Below, in pieces: positions 42,139-52,303 of a stretch of DNA of 64,000 bases (positions are counted from its first letter, which is position 1; each line of letters opens with the position of its first letter). Location: assembly GCA_963811825.1 (NCBI GenBank), contig CAWESS010000023.1, forward strand, positions 1 to 64,000, given 5' to 3'. The stretch is from Fodinibacter sp963811825. GTDB lineage: Bacteria; Actinomycetota; Actinomycetes; Actinomycetales; Dermatophilaceae. Below the pieces are notes generated by a model. That model did no database searches. It saw only the letters and a program-made list of their open reading frames with translations, and was not told the DNA's origin. Position numbers and translations under genes: made by a program.

Positions 42139-42180
42139 CAGCGACGCCCGTCCGTGAGGGAAGCCGGACGGGCGTTGCTG
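42139..42180 (+). terminator. Terminator hairpin after the DUF3263 gene
   Basis: A 15-base-pair stem (CAGCGACGCCCGTCC with GGACGGGCGTTGCTG, one G-U pair) closes a 12-base loop, 18 bases after the stop. No T-run follows. Confidence 0.78.
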
Positions 42181-42197
42181 TGCCCGGACCGCACGGC

Positions 42198-42234
42198 CGG
42201 ATGCCGGGAGCGCACGGTGCGCACCCGGCATCCG
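42198..42234 (-). terminator. Hairpin made from the GGATGCC word
   Basis: CGGATGCCGGG (42198-42208) and CCCGGCATCCG (42224-42234) form a perfect 11-base stem around a 15-base loop, 26 bases past the DUF3349 gene stop on the minus strand. Both arms contain the over-represented GGATGCC word. Confidence 0.65.
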
Positions 42235-42260
42235 TCACGTCGTGCTGGGGTCCGAGGGGC

Positions 42261-42848
42261 TCAGGGCAGGTCGGGGTCGGGGAACTCGACCGGCCAGCCC
42301 TTCCTCGAGAGCTGGTCGCGCACCCGCCGCAGGTCGTTCTCGCTGGGGTCGGCGTGTGTCACGTTCGTGATCGCGGCGGCGATGTCCGACGGGCCTGCGG
42401 GGCTGACATCGGCGCGGCGCAGGGCCTTGGCCACCCGCTTGACCTCAGAGCGGGTCAGACGGCGCTCGAGGAGGGCGATGAGCGGCACGTAGTCGTGTTC
42501 GGGGACGCCGCCCGGGTAACCCTCGCGCAACCATGCGACGATCCGGGCCAGGGCGCTGCCCTCCTTGGGCGGGGCGTCGTCGTCATGCTCGTCGCCGGCG
42601 AGCGGCCAGCCGCCGAGCACGAGGTTGGCCGCCACGCGGCGCATCTGGATGTCGTCGGGCAGCAGGGCTGCAGCCGACGCAGCGGTTACGTACCCGTCCG
42701 TGTGCAGGCGCCGGAGGACGTCCATGGCCCGGTCGGTGCCGATCCGCTCGTTGAGGACGGCCAGGAGGGCGGGACACTCGTCGTCGGGGACCCCATCGGG
42801 GTACGCCTCGCGGATCCACTGCAGGACCGGTCCGGACAGCTGGTTCAT
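42261..42848 (-). CDS. Tandem DUF3349 protein
   Basis: Protein of 195 residues with two copies of the DUF3349 fold. Copy one covers residues 1-80 (VLQWIREAYPDGVPDDECPALLAVLNERI) and copy two 100-190 (IVAWLREGYPGGVPEHDYVPLIALLERRLT); an acidic linker (DEHDDDAPP) joins them. Single-copy DUF3349 proteins are common in actinobacteria; the doubled form suggests internal duplication. It is the last gene of a unit headed by the Pit transporter and may modulate phosphate uptake, which is inference from context. Confidence 0.86.
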   Translation of the reverse strand: MNQLSGPVLQWIREAYPDGVPDDECPALLAVLNERIGTDRAMDVLRRLHTDGYVTAASAAALLPDDIQMRRVAANLVLGGWPLAGDEHDDDAPPKEGSALARIVAWLREGYPGGVPEHDYVPLIALLERRLTRSEVKRVAKALRRADVSPAGPSDIAAAITNVTHADPSENDLRRVRDQLSRKGWPVEFPDPDLP

Positions 42849-42861
42849 GGGAGACGCTCTC

Positions 42862-43167
42862 CTACTTCTCGACGATCGACGGGGGGAAGCTCTCGAAGCT
42901 CACGGCCATGCCGAATCCGGACGCCACGATCAGGACCAGCCCGAGCACGATGCCGCCGATGACGACAGCGATCAGCACACCGGCGACCACTCGGCTGGAG
43001 AACCTCGGGCGGCTGCGTATCGTGCCGTCGGCCTCCGCGTAGTCGACGGACCCGATCGTGAGGACCCGCAGAGCCACCGCGTAGATGAACGGGAGGCCCG
43101 CTCCGAAGACGAGACCGGCGAAGAGGACGTTGCTGGCGCCCTGGAGGACGAGTTCGATGGTGTTCAC
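42862..43167 (-). CDS. Small membrane protein in the pit operon
   Basis: Protein of 101 residues with two hydrophobic segments (residues 9-33 and 61-88) and a short charged loop (DYAEADGTIRSRPRFSSR) between them. It begins 11 bases after the pit stop, and DUF3349 begins 13 bases later. The location suggests an accessory subunit of the phosphate transporter, but there is no domain match I recognise. Confidence 0.78.
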   Translation of the reverse strand: MNTIELVLQGASNVLFAGLVFGAGLPFIYAVALRVLTIGSVDYAEADGTIRSRPRFSSRVVAGVLIAVVIGGIVLGLVLIVASGFGMAVSFESFPPSIVEK

Positions 43168-43178
43168 GATGCCTGCCC

Positions 43179-44466
43179 TCAGTGGGTCTTGGTCTCGGTG
43201 GGCTCGGCCGGCTCGACGTCGTCAGAGGGCGGCGCCTCCGACGCGTCGAGCACCCCGTGTTCGGCGGGGGAAGAGGTCACCTCTGCGGCGTCCTCCCACG
43301 TCTCGTTGACGTTGTGCGCGCCGACGTGGTCGACCCGGGACTGGCGGTAGATCCACCAGGACACGGCCACGAGGATGAGGAACACGACGAGGGCACCCGC
43401 GGCTCCGCCGACCGAGTCGGCGACCCACCACATCAGGGCGCCCACGAGGGCTGCGATGGGGAACGTCGTGGCCCAGGCGGTGACCATGCGTCCGGCTGTC
43501 GACCACCGGACCGGTGTCCCTCGACCGAGGCCCCCGCCGAGGACCGAGCCGGTCGCGACGTGGGTGGTCGACAGGGCGAAGCCCAGGTGGCTCGCGGCCA
43601 GGAGGACGGCAGCGGTGGACCCGTCGCTCGACATGCCCTGGCGCGGCGTGATGTCGACCAGCCCCTTGCCCAGCGTGCGGATGATCCGCCAACCGCCCAG
43701 GTACGTGCCGAGCGCGATCGCCGTCGCGGCGCTGACCTTGACCCAGGTGGGCACCGAGGTCGTGCTGGACCAGTGGCCGCTCGCGATGAGGGCCAGGGTC
43801 ATGACACCCATCGTCTTCTGGGCGTCGTTGGTGCCGTGCGCGACCGACACCAGCGACGCGCTACCGACCTGCCCGTAGCGGAAGTAGCGCTCCTCGAGCC
43901 GGTGCATCACGCTGTTCGTCACCTTGTGCACCAGCCAGCAGCCCGTGAACGCAACCAGCATGGCGATCACCGGAGAGATCAGGGACGGGCAGGAGGATCT
44001 TGCCGACCACGCCGTCGAGCTTGGTTCCGTCTCCGTTCCACTTCACCCCGGACCAGCCCAGCCCGGCAGCCCCTGCGCCGGTGAGACCGCCGAGTAGCGC
44101 GTGGGACGAACTCGAGGGAAGGCCGAGCAGCCAGGTGAACAGGTTCCAGAGGATGCCGCCGACGAGCCCCGCAAGGATGATGATCAGCACCGCCTGTCCA
44201 CCATCGGCGATGAGCGCAGGGTCGGGGGCCCCGTCCTTCGTCTGGAGGTTGATGACCGCGTTGGTCACGGTGAGCGCGACCTCGACCGAGAGGAAGGCGC
44301 CGACCAGGTTGAGGATGGCCGACAGGCCCACCGCGACCTTGGGCTTGAGGGCTCCGGTCGAGATCGACGCGGCCATGGCGTTGGCCGTGTCATGGAAGCC
44401 ATTCGTGAAGTCGAAGGCCAGTGCCGTCACGATGACAAGCACGAGGGTGAGGGTCGCTGCGTCCAC
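43179..44466 (-). pseudogene. pit: PiT-family inorganic phosphate transporter, one frameshift
   Basis: Membrane transporter of about 428 residues. The N-terminal frame (ATG 44466) has FDFTNGFHDTANAMAASI, the first PiT signature, and GLPSSSSHALLGGLTGAG. One extra C in CTGCCCG near 43988 shifts the frame; restoring it joins GKILLP to SLISPVIAMLVAF. The second frame carries the repeated signature SVAHGTNDAQKTMGVM and a second STTHVATGSVLGGG. It ends with an acidic cytosolic tail (EPAEPTETKTH). It imports phosphate by cation symport. Two small genes follow closely. Confidence 0.88.
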
Positions 44467-44580
44467 GATTCACCAGTGTGGGGCCGCCATGACCAGTTCA
44501 CCAATGCGAGTGGCTGTGTTCACCTCGTGTTCATCCTCACTGAGCGGGCGACCGACGCGGTCGGATGGCACGATGCGCCG

Positions 44581-45045
44581 ATGACCGACCTCGACTGGAG
44601 CACGACGGAGGGCCTTGCCGCCATCCGTGACCACCTCGCAGAGCGGATCGACGGGTGGCGCCAACCGGTGGCCCATGCGGTCGGCCTGAGCCCCGCGACG
44701 TCGTCGCCCGAGTGGGTGTTCGTGCACGTCAACACCCCCGGCGGTCGACACGGTCTGCCCGCGGTGGTGCTCGCGTCGGTGCTGCACCACGACGGCACCA
44801 CGGCGTCGCTGCCGCTGTCGTCGAGCGCGCTGGCAGCGGCCGTCGAGTCGCTGGCCCCGGCCGAGGCCTGCACCGACGTCGACCACCCGAACCTGGCGGC
44901 CTGGCGCAGCGTGCTCGCCGACCTCGAGAGCAACCCGGCTCGTGAGGCGGTGGCGGTCTTCGTCGCAGATCTCGACGACCCCGTCACGTCCGAGGCCGAC
45001 GGGTCGATGCGGGCCACCTTCGAGGGCCACGCCCCGGCGATGTGA
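44581..45045 (+). CDS. Conserved hypothetical protein of 154 residues
   Basis: Soluble, acidic protein with no recognised domain. The sequence includes LDWSTTEGLAAIRDHLAERI, PEWVFVHVNTPGGRHGLPAVVLASVL and a late DHPNLAAWRSVLADLESNP. Coding character is good (codon use and composition like its neighbours). ATG 44581 diverges from the pit gene 114 bases away. Nothing in the context gives a function. Confidence 0.66.
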   Translation: MTDLDWSTTEGLAAIRDHLAERIDGWRQPVAHAVGLSPATSSPEWVFVHVNTPGGRHGLPAVVLASVLHHDGTTASLPLSSSALAAAVESLAPAEACTDVDHPNLAAWRSVLADLESNPAREAVAVFVADLDDPVTSEADGSMRATFEGHAPAM

Positions 45046-45155
45046 GCCCGGGCACGGCGGGGACGAAACGGCATCCCCGGTCGTTGGAGCCCGAGGCCGG
45101 GTCCGCGGGAAACCTCCCGCGGTGATCGACGGTCCGTGACCGTTCCGGAGGCATC

Positions 45156-45791
45156 GTGCTCGACACGCTCACCGCGCTCGTCGAGGCGGGCGCCGCCGCT
45201 CCCTGGGTGCTCCCGGTGGTGCTGCTCGTGGCCGTGTTCGACGCGCTCGTCCCGCCCGTGCCCAGCGAGGGCATCGTCGTCGCCCTCGCCGCGGTCGCCG
45301 TCGCGGGTGCCGGCCCGGACCTGTTCCTGCTCGCCGTGGTCGCCGGCATCGGTGCCTTCCTCGGCGACTCCCTGACCTACGTCGTGGGTCGACGCTTCGG
45401 GCCGCAACGGCTGCACCGCGTCACCCGGCCCGGGCCGCGTCGCGCCCTGGAGCGCGCCTCGGCCACCCTGGAGCGCCGCGGCGCGGTCGTCATCCTGTCG
45501 GCCCGTTACGTGCCGCTGGGCCGGGTCGCCGTCAACCTCACCGCGGGGGCGACCGGCTTCCCGCCCCGGCGATTCTTCGGCTTCGCCGCACTGGCCGCGA
45601 CCACCTGGGCCGCCTGGTCGGTCGGGGTCGGGGCGCTCGCCGGCCACTGGCTCGAGGGCAACCCCCTGCTGGGATCGGTGTCCGGTGTCGTCGTGGCGCT
45701 GCTCCTCGGCCTCGTGATCGACCGCGTCGCCCGGCGCTTCAGCGGATGGGGCCGGATGCCGTCGCCCCCCGCCGCCGTGAGCGTCACCTAG
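45156..45791 (+). CDS. DedA-family membrane protein (first of two)
   Basis: Membrane protein of 211 residues with the DedA/VTT pattern: FDALVPPVPSEGIVVALAAVAVAG near residue 28, GAFLGDSLTYVVGRRFG and the re-entrant-loop motif ARYVPLGRVAVNLTAGATGFPPRRFFGFA. DedA proteins move or scramble lipid carriers, including undecaprenyl phosphate in some members. GTG 45156 follows GGAGG. A close paralogue lies 133 bases downstream. Confidence 0.88.
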   Translation: MLDTLTALVEAGAAAPWVLPVVLLVAVFDALVPPVPSEGIVVALAAVAVAGAGPDLFLLAVVAGIGAFLGDSLTYVVGRRFGPQRLHRVTRPGPRRALERASATLERRGAVVILSARYVPLGRVAVNLTAGATGFPPRRFFGFAALAATTWAAWSVGVGALAGHWLEGNPLLGSVSGVVVALLLGLVIDRVARRFSGWGRMPSPPAAVSVT

Positions 45792-45924
45792 CGCCGGGCC
45801 GGCTCAGGGTCGGGTCAGGGTTCACTGGGGGTCGGCCCCGGTGTCGGTGCCGCCGACCGCTGCCTAGCGTGAGGGAACCGACCGCGTGGCCCTGGTCGGC
45901 CAGCCGCCGCACGGAAGGCACCTC

Positions 45925-46566
45925 GTGCTCGAGACGCTCACGACCTTCATCGAGGCACAGGCCGCGGCTCCGTGGGTGCTGGCCCTCGTCCTTCTCGTCT
46001 CAGCCGGCGACGCGCTCGTGCCACCCGTGCCGAGCGACCCCGTCGTCGTCGCGCTGGCGGCGATCTCGGTGGCCGGCGACGGCCCGAACCTCGTCCTGCT
46101 CGGCGTGGTCGCGGCGCTCGGGGCCTTCCTCGGGGACACCGCGACCTACGTCGCCGGGCGTCGCTTCGGCCCCGAGCGGCTGTCCCGCACGTCCCGGCCC
46201 GCGCTGCGCCGGGCGCTGGACCGGGCCTCTCGCACGCTCGAGCAGCGCGGCGGGCTCGTGATCCTCCTGGCCCGCTACGTGCCGGTCGGTCGCGTCGCCG
46301 TCAACCTGACGGCGGGGGCGACGGCATACCCCCGTCGGCGGTTCGTCGGCTTCGCGGCCCTCGCTGCGCTCAGCTGGTCGGCCTGGTCGGTGACGGTGGG
46401 CGCGCTCGCGGGCCGTTGGATGGCCGACAACCCCCTGCTCGGGGCGGTCGCGGGAGTCACCGCCGCGTTGGTGCTCGGACTGGCCGTCGACGTCGTCGCC
46501 CGACGGGTGCTCGGCCGTCCGCGTGAGGCCACGTCGTTTGCACTCTCCCCCCGAGAGTGCCAATAA
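45925..46566 (+). CDS. DedA-family membrane protein (second of two)
   Basis: Membrane protein of 213 residues and tandem paralogue of the preceding gene, with the same motifs (GDALVPPVPSDPVVVALAAISVAG; GAFLGDTATYVAGRRFG; ARYVPVGRVAVNLTAGATAYPRRRFVGFAAL). GTG 45925 is chosen by analogy: GGAAGG six bases upstream and LETLTTF match the first copy, although the frame is open from 45886. The last dozen codons overlap the first CIRCE element of groEL, and the stop codon TAA falls inside it. This 3' overlap is unusual. Confidence 0.88.
   Translation: MLETLTTFIEAQAAAPWVLALVLLVSAGDALVPPVPSDPVVVALAAISVAGDGPNLVLLGVVAALGAFLGDTATYVAGRRFGPERLSRTSRPALRRALDRASRTLEQRGGLVILLARYVPVGRVAVNLTAGATAYPRRRFVGFAALAALSWSAWSVTVGALAGRWMADNPLLGAVAGVTAALVLGLAVDVVARRVLGRPREATSFALSPRECQ
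46537..46563 (+). promoter_or_regulatory. CIRCE element 1 (HrcA operator) with -35 box
   Basis: GCACTC, nine bases, GAGTGC: a good match to the CIRCE consensus (TTAGCACTC, 9 bases, GAGTGCTAA), here TTTGCACTC and GAGTGCCAA. TTGCAC inside it, with AATAAT 18 bases later (46562-46567), makes a groEL promoter that HrcA would cover. It overlaps the 3' end of the DedA coding sequence. Confidence 0.9.
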
Positions 46567-46571
46567 TGGCG

Positions 46572-46598
46572 TTAGCACTCTCCCTAGGAGAGTGACAA
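46572..46598 (+). promoter_or_regulatory. CIRCE element 2 (HrcA operator)
   Basis: TTAGCACTC, nine bases, GAGTGACAA: a second CIRCE 35 bases after the first, with a perfect left arm. Two elements before groEL suggest tight HrcA repression released by heat. hrcA is not in the window. Confidence 0.92.
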
Positions 46599-46714
46599 TC
46601 CTGACCGGTCCGGTGAGGGTCTGGTGCCCCGGCGTGTGAGCTGACGGCATCCGGCTCGTCCGTCGCGGGCGCCGCCCGGTCTCACCTTCGATTCGCGTGG
46701 GAGGAACCACCCGA

Positions 46715-48340
<1,626 letters not shown>

Positions 48341-48363
48341 CCCGAGTCACTCACGTCTCACGC

Positions 48364-48927
48364 TCACGAGGGCGGTCCCCCAGCACGGGGGGCCGCCCTC
48401 GTGGCCTGTCCGGGGGCGCGCCGGCCGAGGATCACCCTCGGGTGCTCCGGCCCGAAGGACGTCCGCGCGAGCAGGACCCACCCACGCCGCTCGTACAGGC
48501 CCAGCGCTGCCTCGGCGTCCGGGTGGGTGAGCAACAGGGCAGGCCCGGCGACGGATTCCATCACGGCGTCGTGGAGCCGACCGCCGATGCCGGCGCCGGC
48601 CACCGACGGCGAGACCACCAGCTGCTGCAGCTCGAACACGGGTGGGTCCCAGCCCCGGGCGGCATCGGGGCCGGCCGCCCGCAGGTCGGCGGCGAACAGG
48701 GCCCCCGGCCCGCCCTGGGCAAGCCCGAGGAGGTCGTCGCCGTCGAGCGCGATGGCCGTGACGGTGTCCCCTCCGGCCGATGCCTCGACCAGGTGGCGAG
48801 CCTGCGCGACGTTCTCCGCCGTCGACTCGTGCCAGGGCGAGGGACGGTAGCGCTCCTCGAGCAGGGCCACGAGGTCGCCCTCGAAGCGCGCCAGCTCATC
48901 GGCGACGACCCGCCGGACCTCCACCAC
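48364..48927 (-). CDS. GNAT-family N-acetyltransferase
   Basis: Acetyltransferase of 187 residues. The CoA-binding region is LQQLVVSPSVAGAGIGGRLHDAVME, followed by LLTHPDAEAALGLYERRGWV, the usual GNAT C-terminal strands. GTG 48927 is five bases after the upstream stop; no strong binding site is seen, so coupling to the HAAS-like gene is likely. The last residues (AAPRAGGPPS) are encoded by the groEL terminator, so the 3' end is probably a late extension. Substrate unknown. Confidence 0.78.
   Translation of the reverse strand: MVEVRRVVADELARFEGDLVALLEERYRPSPWHESTAENVAQARHLVEASAGGDTVTAIALDGDDLLGLAQGGPGALFAADLRAAGPDAARGWDPPVFELQQLVVSPSVAGAGIGGRLHDAVMESVAGPALLLTHPDAEAALGLYERRGWVLLARTSFGPEHPRVILGRRAPGQATRAAPRAGGPPS
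48365..48403 (+). terminator. groEL terminator hairpin
   Basis: CACGAGGGCGG (48365-48375) pairs perfectly with CCGCCCTCGTG (48393-48403), with further CCCCC/GGGGG pairing inside. It starts 24 bases after the groEL stop and also encodes the last codons of the convergent GNAT gene. Confidence 0.8.
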
Positions 48928-48932
48928 GGTGC

Positions 48933-49550
48933 TCAGGGCATCCGGAGGCCGCGGCCCTGGTCGATCGGTGAGCGGGCGCGGTGCAGCAGGCGAGCCGCGC
49001 TGAGCAGCCACACCGTGGCCAGCGCCACCGAGACCAGGAGGCTGGACGACGTCGGCAGCTCGTCGCGGCCGAGCAGCAGCAACGGCACGCCGAGGATGCC
49101 GAACGCGCCGATGGCCACGGCCTTGTCGCCCGCGCTCCACCGACGTGACAGCAGCACGAGGACGCACCCGAGCAACCACGGCAGCGGCGCGAACGCCGAG
49201 GTCTCCGGGATGAGCGCCAGCACCACGGATGCCGCGAGCAGCGTGATCGTCACGACCTCCAACCACGGTGGTCCGGTCACGTCACCCCCGAACGGGTCGG
49301 GTGACAGGTACTCGACCTCGGGCGCCACCGCATGGCCACCTGCCTCGGCGACCAGGTCGGCAGGGTCCCCGAGGTCTGCCAGCACCCGCCGGACCGCAGC
49401 GTCCGTGCGGGGGGCGGTGCCCACGGCATCCGCGAGGTACTCGTCGATGCTCGTCCGGAGCTCGATGCGGCGGTCCTCGGGGAGCGCCGCCGCCTCGGTC
49501 TCCAGGCGTGCGAGCCACTCCGCGATCTCGGGGTGGTCCAGGCCACTCAT
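48933..49550 (-). CDS. HAAS/DUF1700-like membrane protein
   Basis: Protein of 205 residues. The N-terminal 70 residues look like a HAAS domain (EIAEWLARLETEAAALPEDRRIELRTSIDEYLADA; VLADLGDPADLVAEA), which in other proteins binds PadR or sensors. Four hydrophobic segments follow (residues 95-185). ATG 49550 gives MSGLDHPE; the frame is open further upstream but is basic and unlike the family. Its stop is five bases before the GNAT start. Confidence 0.75.
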   Translation of the reverse strand: MSGLDHPEIAEWLARLETEAAALPEDRRIELRTSIDEYLADAVGTAPRTDAAVRRVLADLGDPADLVAEAGGHAVAPEVEYLSPDPFGGDVTGPPWLEVVTITLLAASVVLALIPETSAFAPLPWLLGCVLVLLSRRWSAGDKAVAIGAFGILGVPLLLLGRDELPTSSSLLVSVALATVWLLSAARLLHRARSPIDQGRGLRMP

Positions 49551-49687
49551 GTCCGCGCGCCTCGTGCCATGGCCGTCACGGTAGCGGCCCGGGCCGTCCT
49601 GGCTCCCCGGGACGCGACGCACCCGGCTCAGCAGGTGCCCAGTCGGTTCACAGCATCCGCAGGGGTGAACGGAGGAGAATCGGCCCC

Positions 49688-51412
49688 ATGACGACCCCCG
49701 ACCCCTCCGACGCCCTCGTGCTCGGCCCGATGCTGAGGTACGTCGACGAGACCTCCGCGACGGTCTGGGTACGCACGGCGGATGCCGTGACGGTCACCGT
49801 CGAGCGTGCCGGGCACTCCTGGAGCGCGCCGACGTTCGCCGTCCACGGCTCGCACTTCGCCCTCGTCGTCCTCGACGGCCTGACGCCTGGAAGTCGACGA
49901 CCCCTACGAGGTGCGGCTCGACGGCATCACGGTCTGGCCGCATCGCGGGGATGCCGGCGAGCCGCATCCGGACCCTGGACCCGGCGCGCGAGCTGCGCCT
50001 CGCCTTCGGGACGTGCCGCACGACGGGCAGCCATGACGAGGTCGGCAACCGGGACCACGGCGTCGACGCGCTCCGGTCCGTCGCGATCAGCCTGCGGGAC
50101 GACCCGGCCGCAGCGTGGCCCGACCTCCTCCTGCTGCTCGGCGACCAGGTGTACGCCGACACCACGCCACACCCCGAGCTCGAGGAGTTCATGGCCTCTC
50201 GGCGTGACCTGAGCCAGCCCCCGGGTGACGAGATCAAGGACTTCGTCGAGTACGCCGAGCTGTACCGGCTGGCGTGGAGCGATGACATCGTGCGCTGGGC
50301 GCTCTCGACGCTGCCCTCGGCGATGATGTTCGACGACCACGACATCCGCGACGACTGGAACACGTCGTGGTCCTGGCGGCGCGAGATCCGGGCAACGACC
50401 TGGTGGCAGGAGCGCATCGTCTCCGGACTCGCGCGCCTACTGGGTGCACCAGCACATCGGCAACCTCGCCCCCGCCGACCTGGCGGACGAGGAGGTCTGG
50501 CGACTGGTGGCGGAGCACGCGGCATCCGGGAGCACCGACGAGCTCGACCTCAGCGACGTGCTCGACACGGTGGCGGCCCGAGCCGACGCCGAGCCGTCCA
50601 CCTATCGCTGGAGCTACGCGCGCCACCTCGGCGGCTGTGCGCTCGTCGTCGTCGACTCGAGAGCCGCCCGCGAGCTGCGCCCCGACGGTCGGTCGATGCT
50701 CGACGACGTGGAGATGGGCTGGCTGGACGGTGTGCTGCGCGGCGGGGTCCGACACCTGTTCATCGGTACCTCCCTGCCGTTCCTCCTCCCGCCCGGCCTG
50801 CACGACTTCGAGGCGATGAACGAGGCGATGGCGCAGGGCTCCCACGGGCGCCGCGTGGCACGGGGGGCCGAACGGCTGCGCCGGCGCATCGACCTCGAGC
50901 ACTGGGCGGCCTTCAACGAGGGGTTCGACGAGGTCTTCGAGCTGGTCATGGCGGTCGCGCGGGGCGAGCGGGGCCCGTCGCCCGACACGGTGACCTTCCT
51001 CTCCGGGGACGTGCACAACTCCTACCTCGCGCAGGTCGACGACCCGGGTGGTTCGGGTGCGTCCTCGCGCATCGTCCAGGCCGTGTGCTCGCCGATCCGC
51101 AACCCCATGCCGCGCGCGGTGCGTGTCGTCATGTCGCTGTTCGCGAAGTCGCTCGTGCGCCCGATGCGGTTCATCGCGGCGCGCTCGCGGCGCGTGCCCG
51201 ACCCTGCTTACCCGTGGACGGTCACCGACGGGCCGTGGTTCGACAACAACCTCGCGCTCATCACCGTCGGCGAAGGGTCCCTCGACCTCACGTGGGTCAG
51301 CGGTGTCGTCACCGATGACGTGGACCACCCGACGCTGCGGACGGTGTATGCCGCGCGCATCGAGCCGCTCCCCACCACCTCGCGCCCGGTCAAGGGTCTG
51401 TCAAAGGTTTGA
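49688..51412 (+). pseudogene. PhoD-like alkaline phosphatase family protein, several frameshifts
   Basis: Metallophosphatase-like protein of about 570 residues broken in at least three places. Part one (ATG 49688) gives LGPMLRYVDETSATVWVRTADAVTVTVERAG, the N-terminal beta domain. VDDPYEVRLDGITVWP follows in a second frame near 49900, and SRIRTLDPARELRLAFGTCR in a third. The metal-site stretch LLLLLGDQVYADTTPHPE and FDDHDIRDDWNTS is intact. An extra C near 50437 then shifts it to HIGNLAPADLADEE, and the rest (VTFLSGDVHNSYLAQVD) is continuous. With these shifts corrected it would be a normal PhoD-like protein. Decay or sequence error cannot be told apart here. Confidence 0.84.
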
Positions 51413-51523
51413 CAGCGGCGCGGAACACCGCAGCCGTCGCCTAGCGTTGGGCGGGCAGAGGTGCCGCTCGCGGTGGCCTCGCCCGACCATGCCGGATGCC
51501 GGCCCGCTGTGACAAGGATGCCC

Positions 51524-52300
51524 ATGACGCTCGCCGACGCCACCGACCGCGAGACGACGACGCGCCTGGCCGCCGCCCGGGTCGAAGGCCTGAGCAAGGT
51601 CTACGGGTCGGGCGAGACCCGCGTCGTCGCGCTCGACGACGTCACGCTCGACCTGTACGCGGGGGAGTTCACCGCCATCATGGGCAAGTCGGGCTCGGGG
51701 AAGTCCACGCTCATGCACTGCGCGGCAGGTCTGGACGAGGCGACGGCGGGACACGTGTTCGTCGGGGACGTCGACCTCACCACCCTCAAGGAGCGCCACC
51801 TCACCGAGCTGCGGCGCGACCGCATCGGCTTCGTCTTCCAGGCGTTCAACCTCGTGCCGACCCTGACCGCCGAGGAGAACATCGTGCTCCCGGCCGCCAT
51901 CGCGGGTCGCCAGCCGGACCCGGCATGGTTCGACGAGGTCGTGGACACCGTCGGGCTGCGTGACCGGCTCGGGCACCGACCCAGCGAGCTGTCCGGAGGC
52001 CAGCAGCAGCGCGTGGCCTGTGCCCGCGCGCTCGTCGGGCGACCCGACATCGTCTTCGCCGACGAGCCCACCGGCAACCTCGACTCGACCTCGGGTGCGG
52101 AGGTGCTGGGCTTCCTGCGGCGGGTCGTCGACACCCACGGCCAGACCGTCGTCATGGTCACCCACGACCCGGGCGCCGCCAGCTGGACCGACCGTGTCGT
52201 CTTCCTCGCCGACGGCATGGTCGTCGACGAGCTGCGGGAGCCGACACCCGAGCGGGTTCTCGAGCGGATGGCCCGACTCGACCGCCGCGTCGGGGCCTGA
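51524..52300 (+). CDS. MacB-type ABC transporter ATPase
   Basis: ATP-binding protein of 258 residues. Walker A is MGKSGSGKSTLM, the signature is LSGGQQQRVACARALV, Walker B is IVFADEPTGNLDSTSG and the switch His is in VMVTHDPGA. This is the LolD/MacB subfamily that works with FtsX-like permeases rather than importing nutrients. ATG 51524 follows AAGG; an ATG two codons earlier is also possible. The permease gene begins three bases after the stop. Confidence 0.93.
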   Translation: MTLADATDRETTTRLAAARVEGLSKVYGSGETRVVALDDVTLDLYAGEFTAIMGKSGSGKSTLMHCAAGLDEATAGHVFVGDVDLTTLKERHLTELRRDRIGFVFQAFNLVPTLTAEENIVLPAAIAGRQPDPAWFDEVVDTVGLRDRLGHRPSELSGGQQQRVACARALVGRPDIVFADEPTGNLDSTSGAEVLGFLRRVVDTHGQTVVMVTHDPGAASWTDRVVFLADGMVVDELREPTPERVLERMARLDRRVGA

Positions 52301-52303
52301 CCC

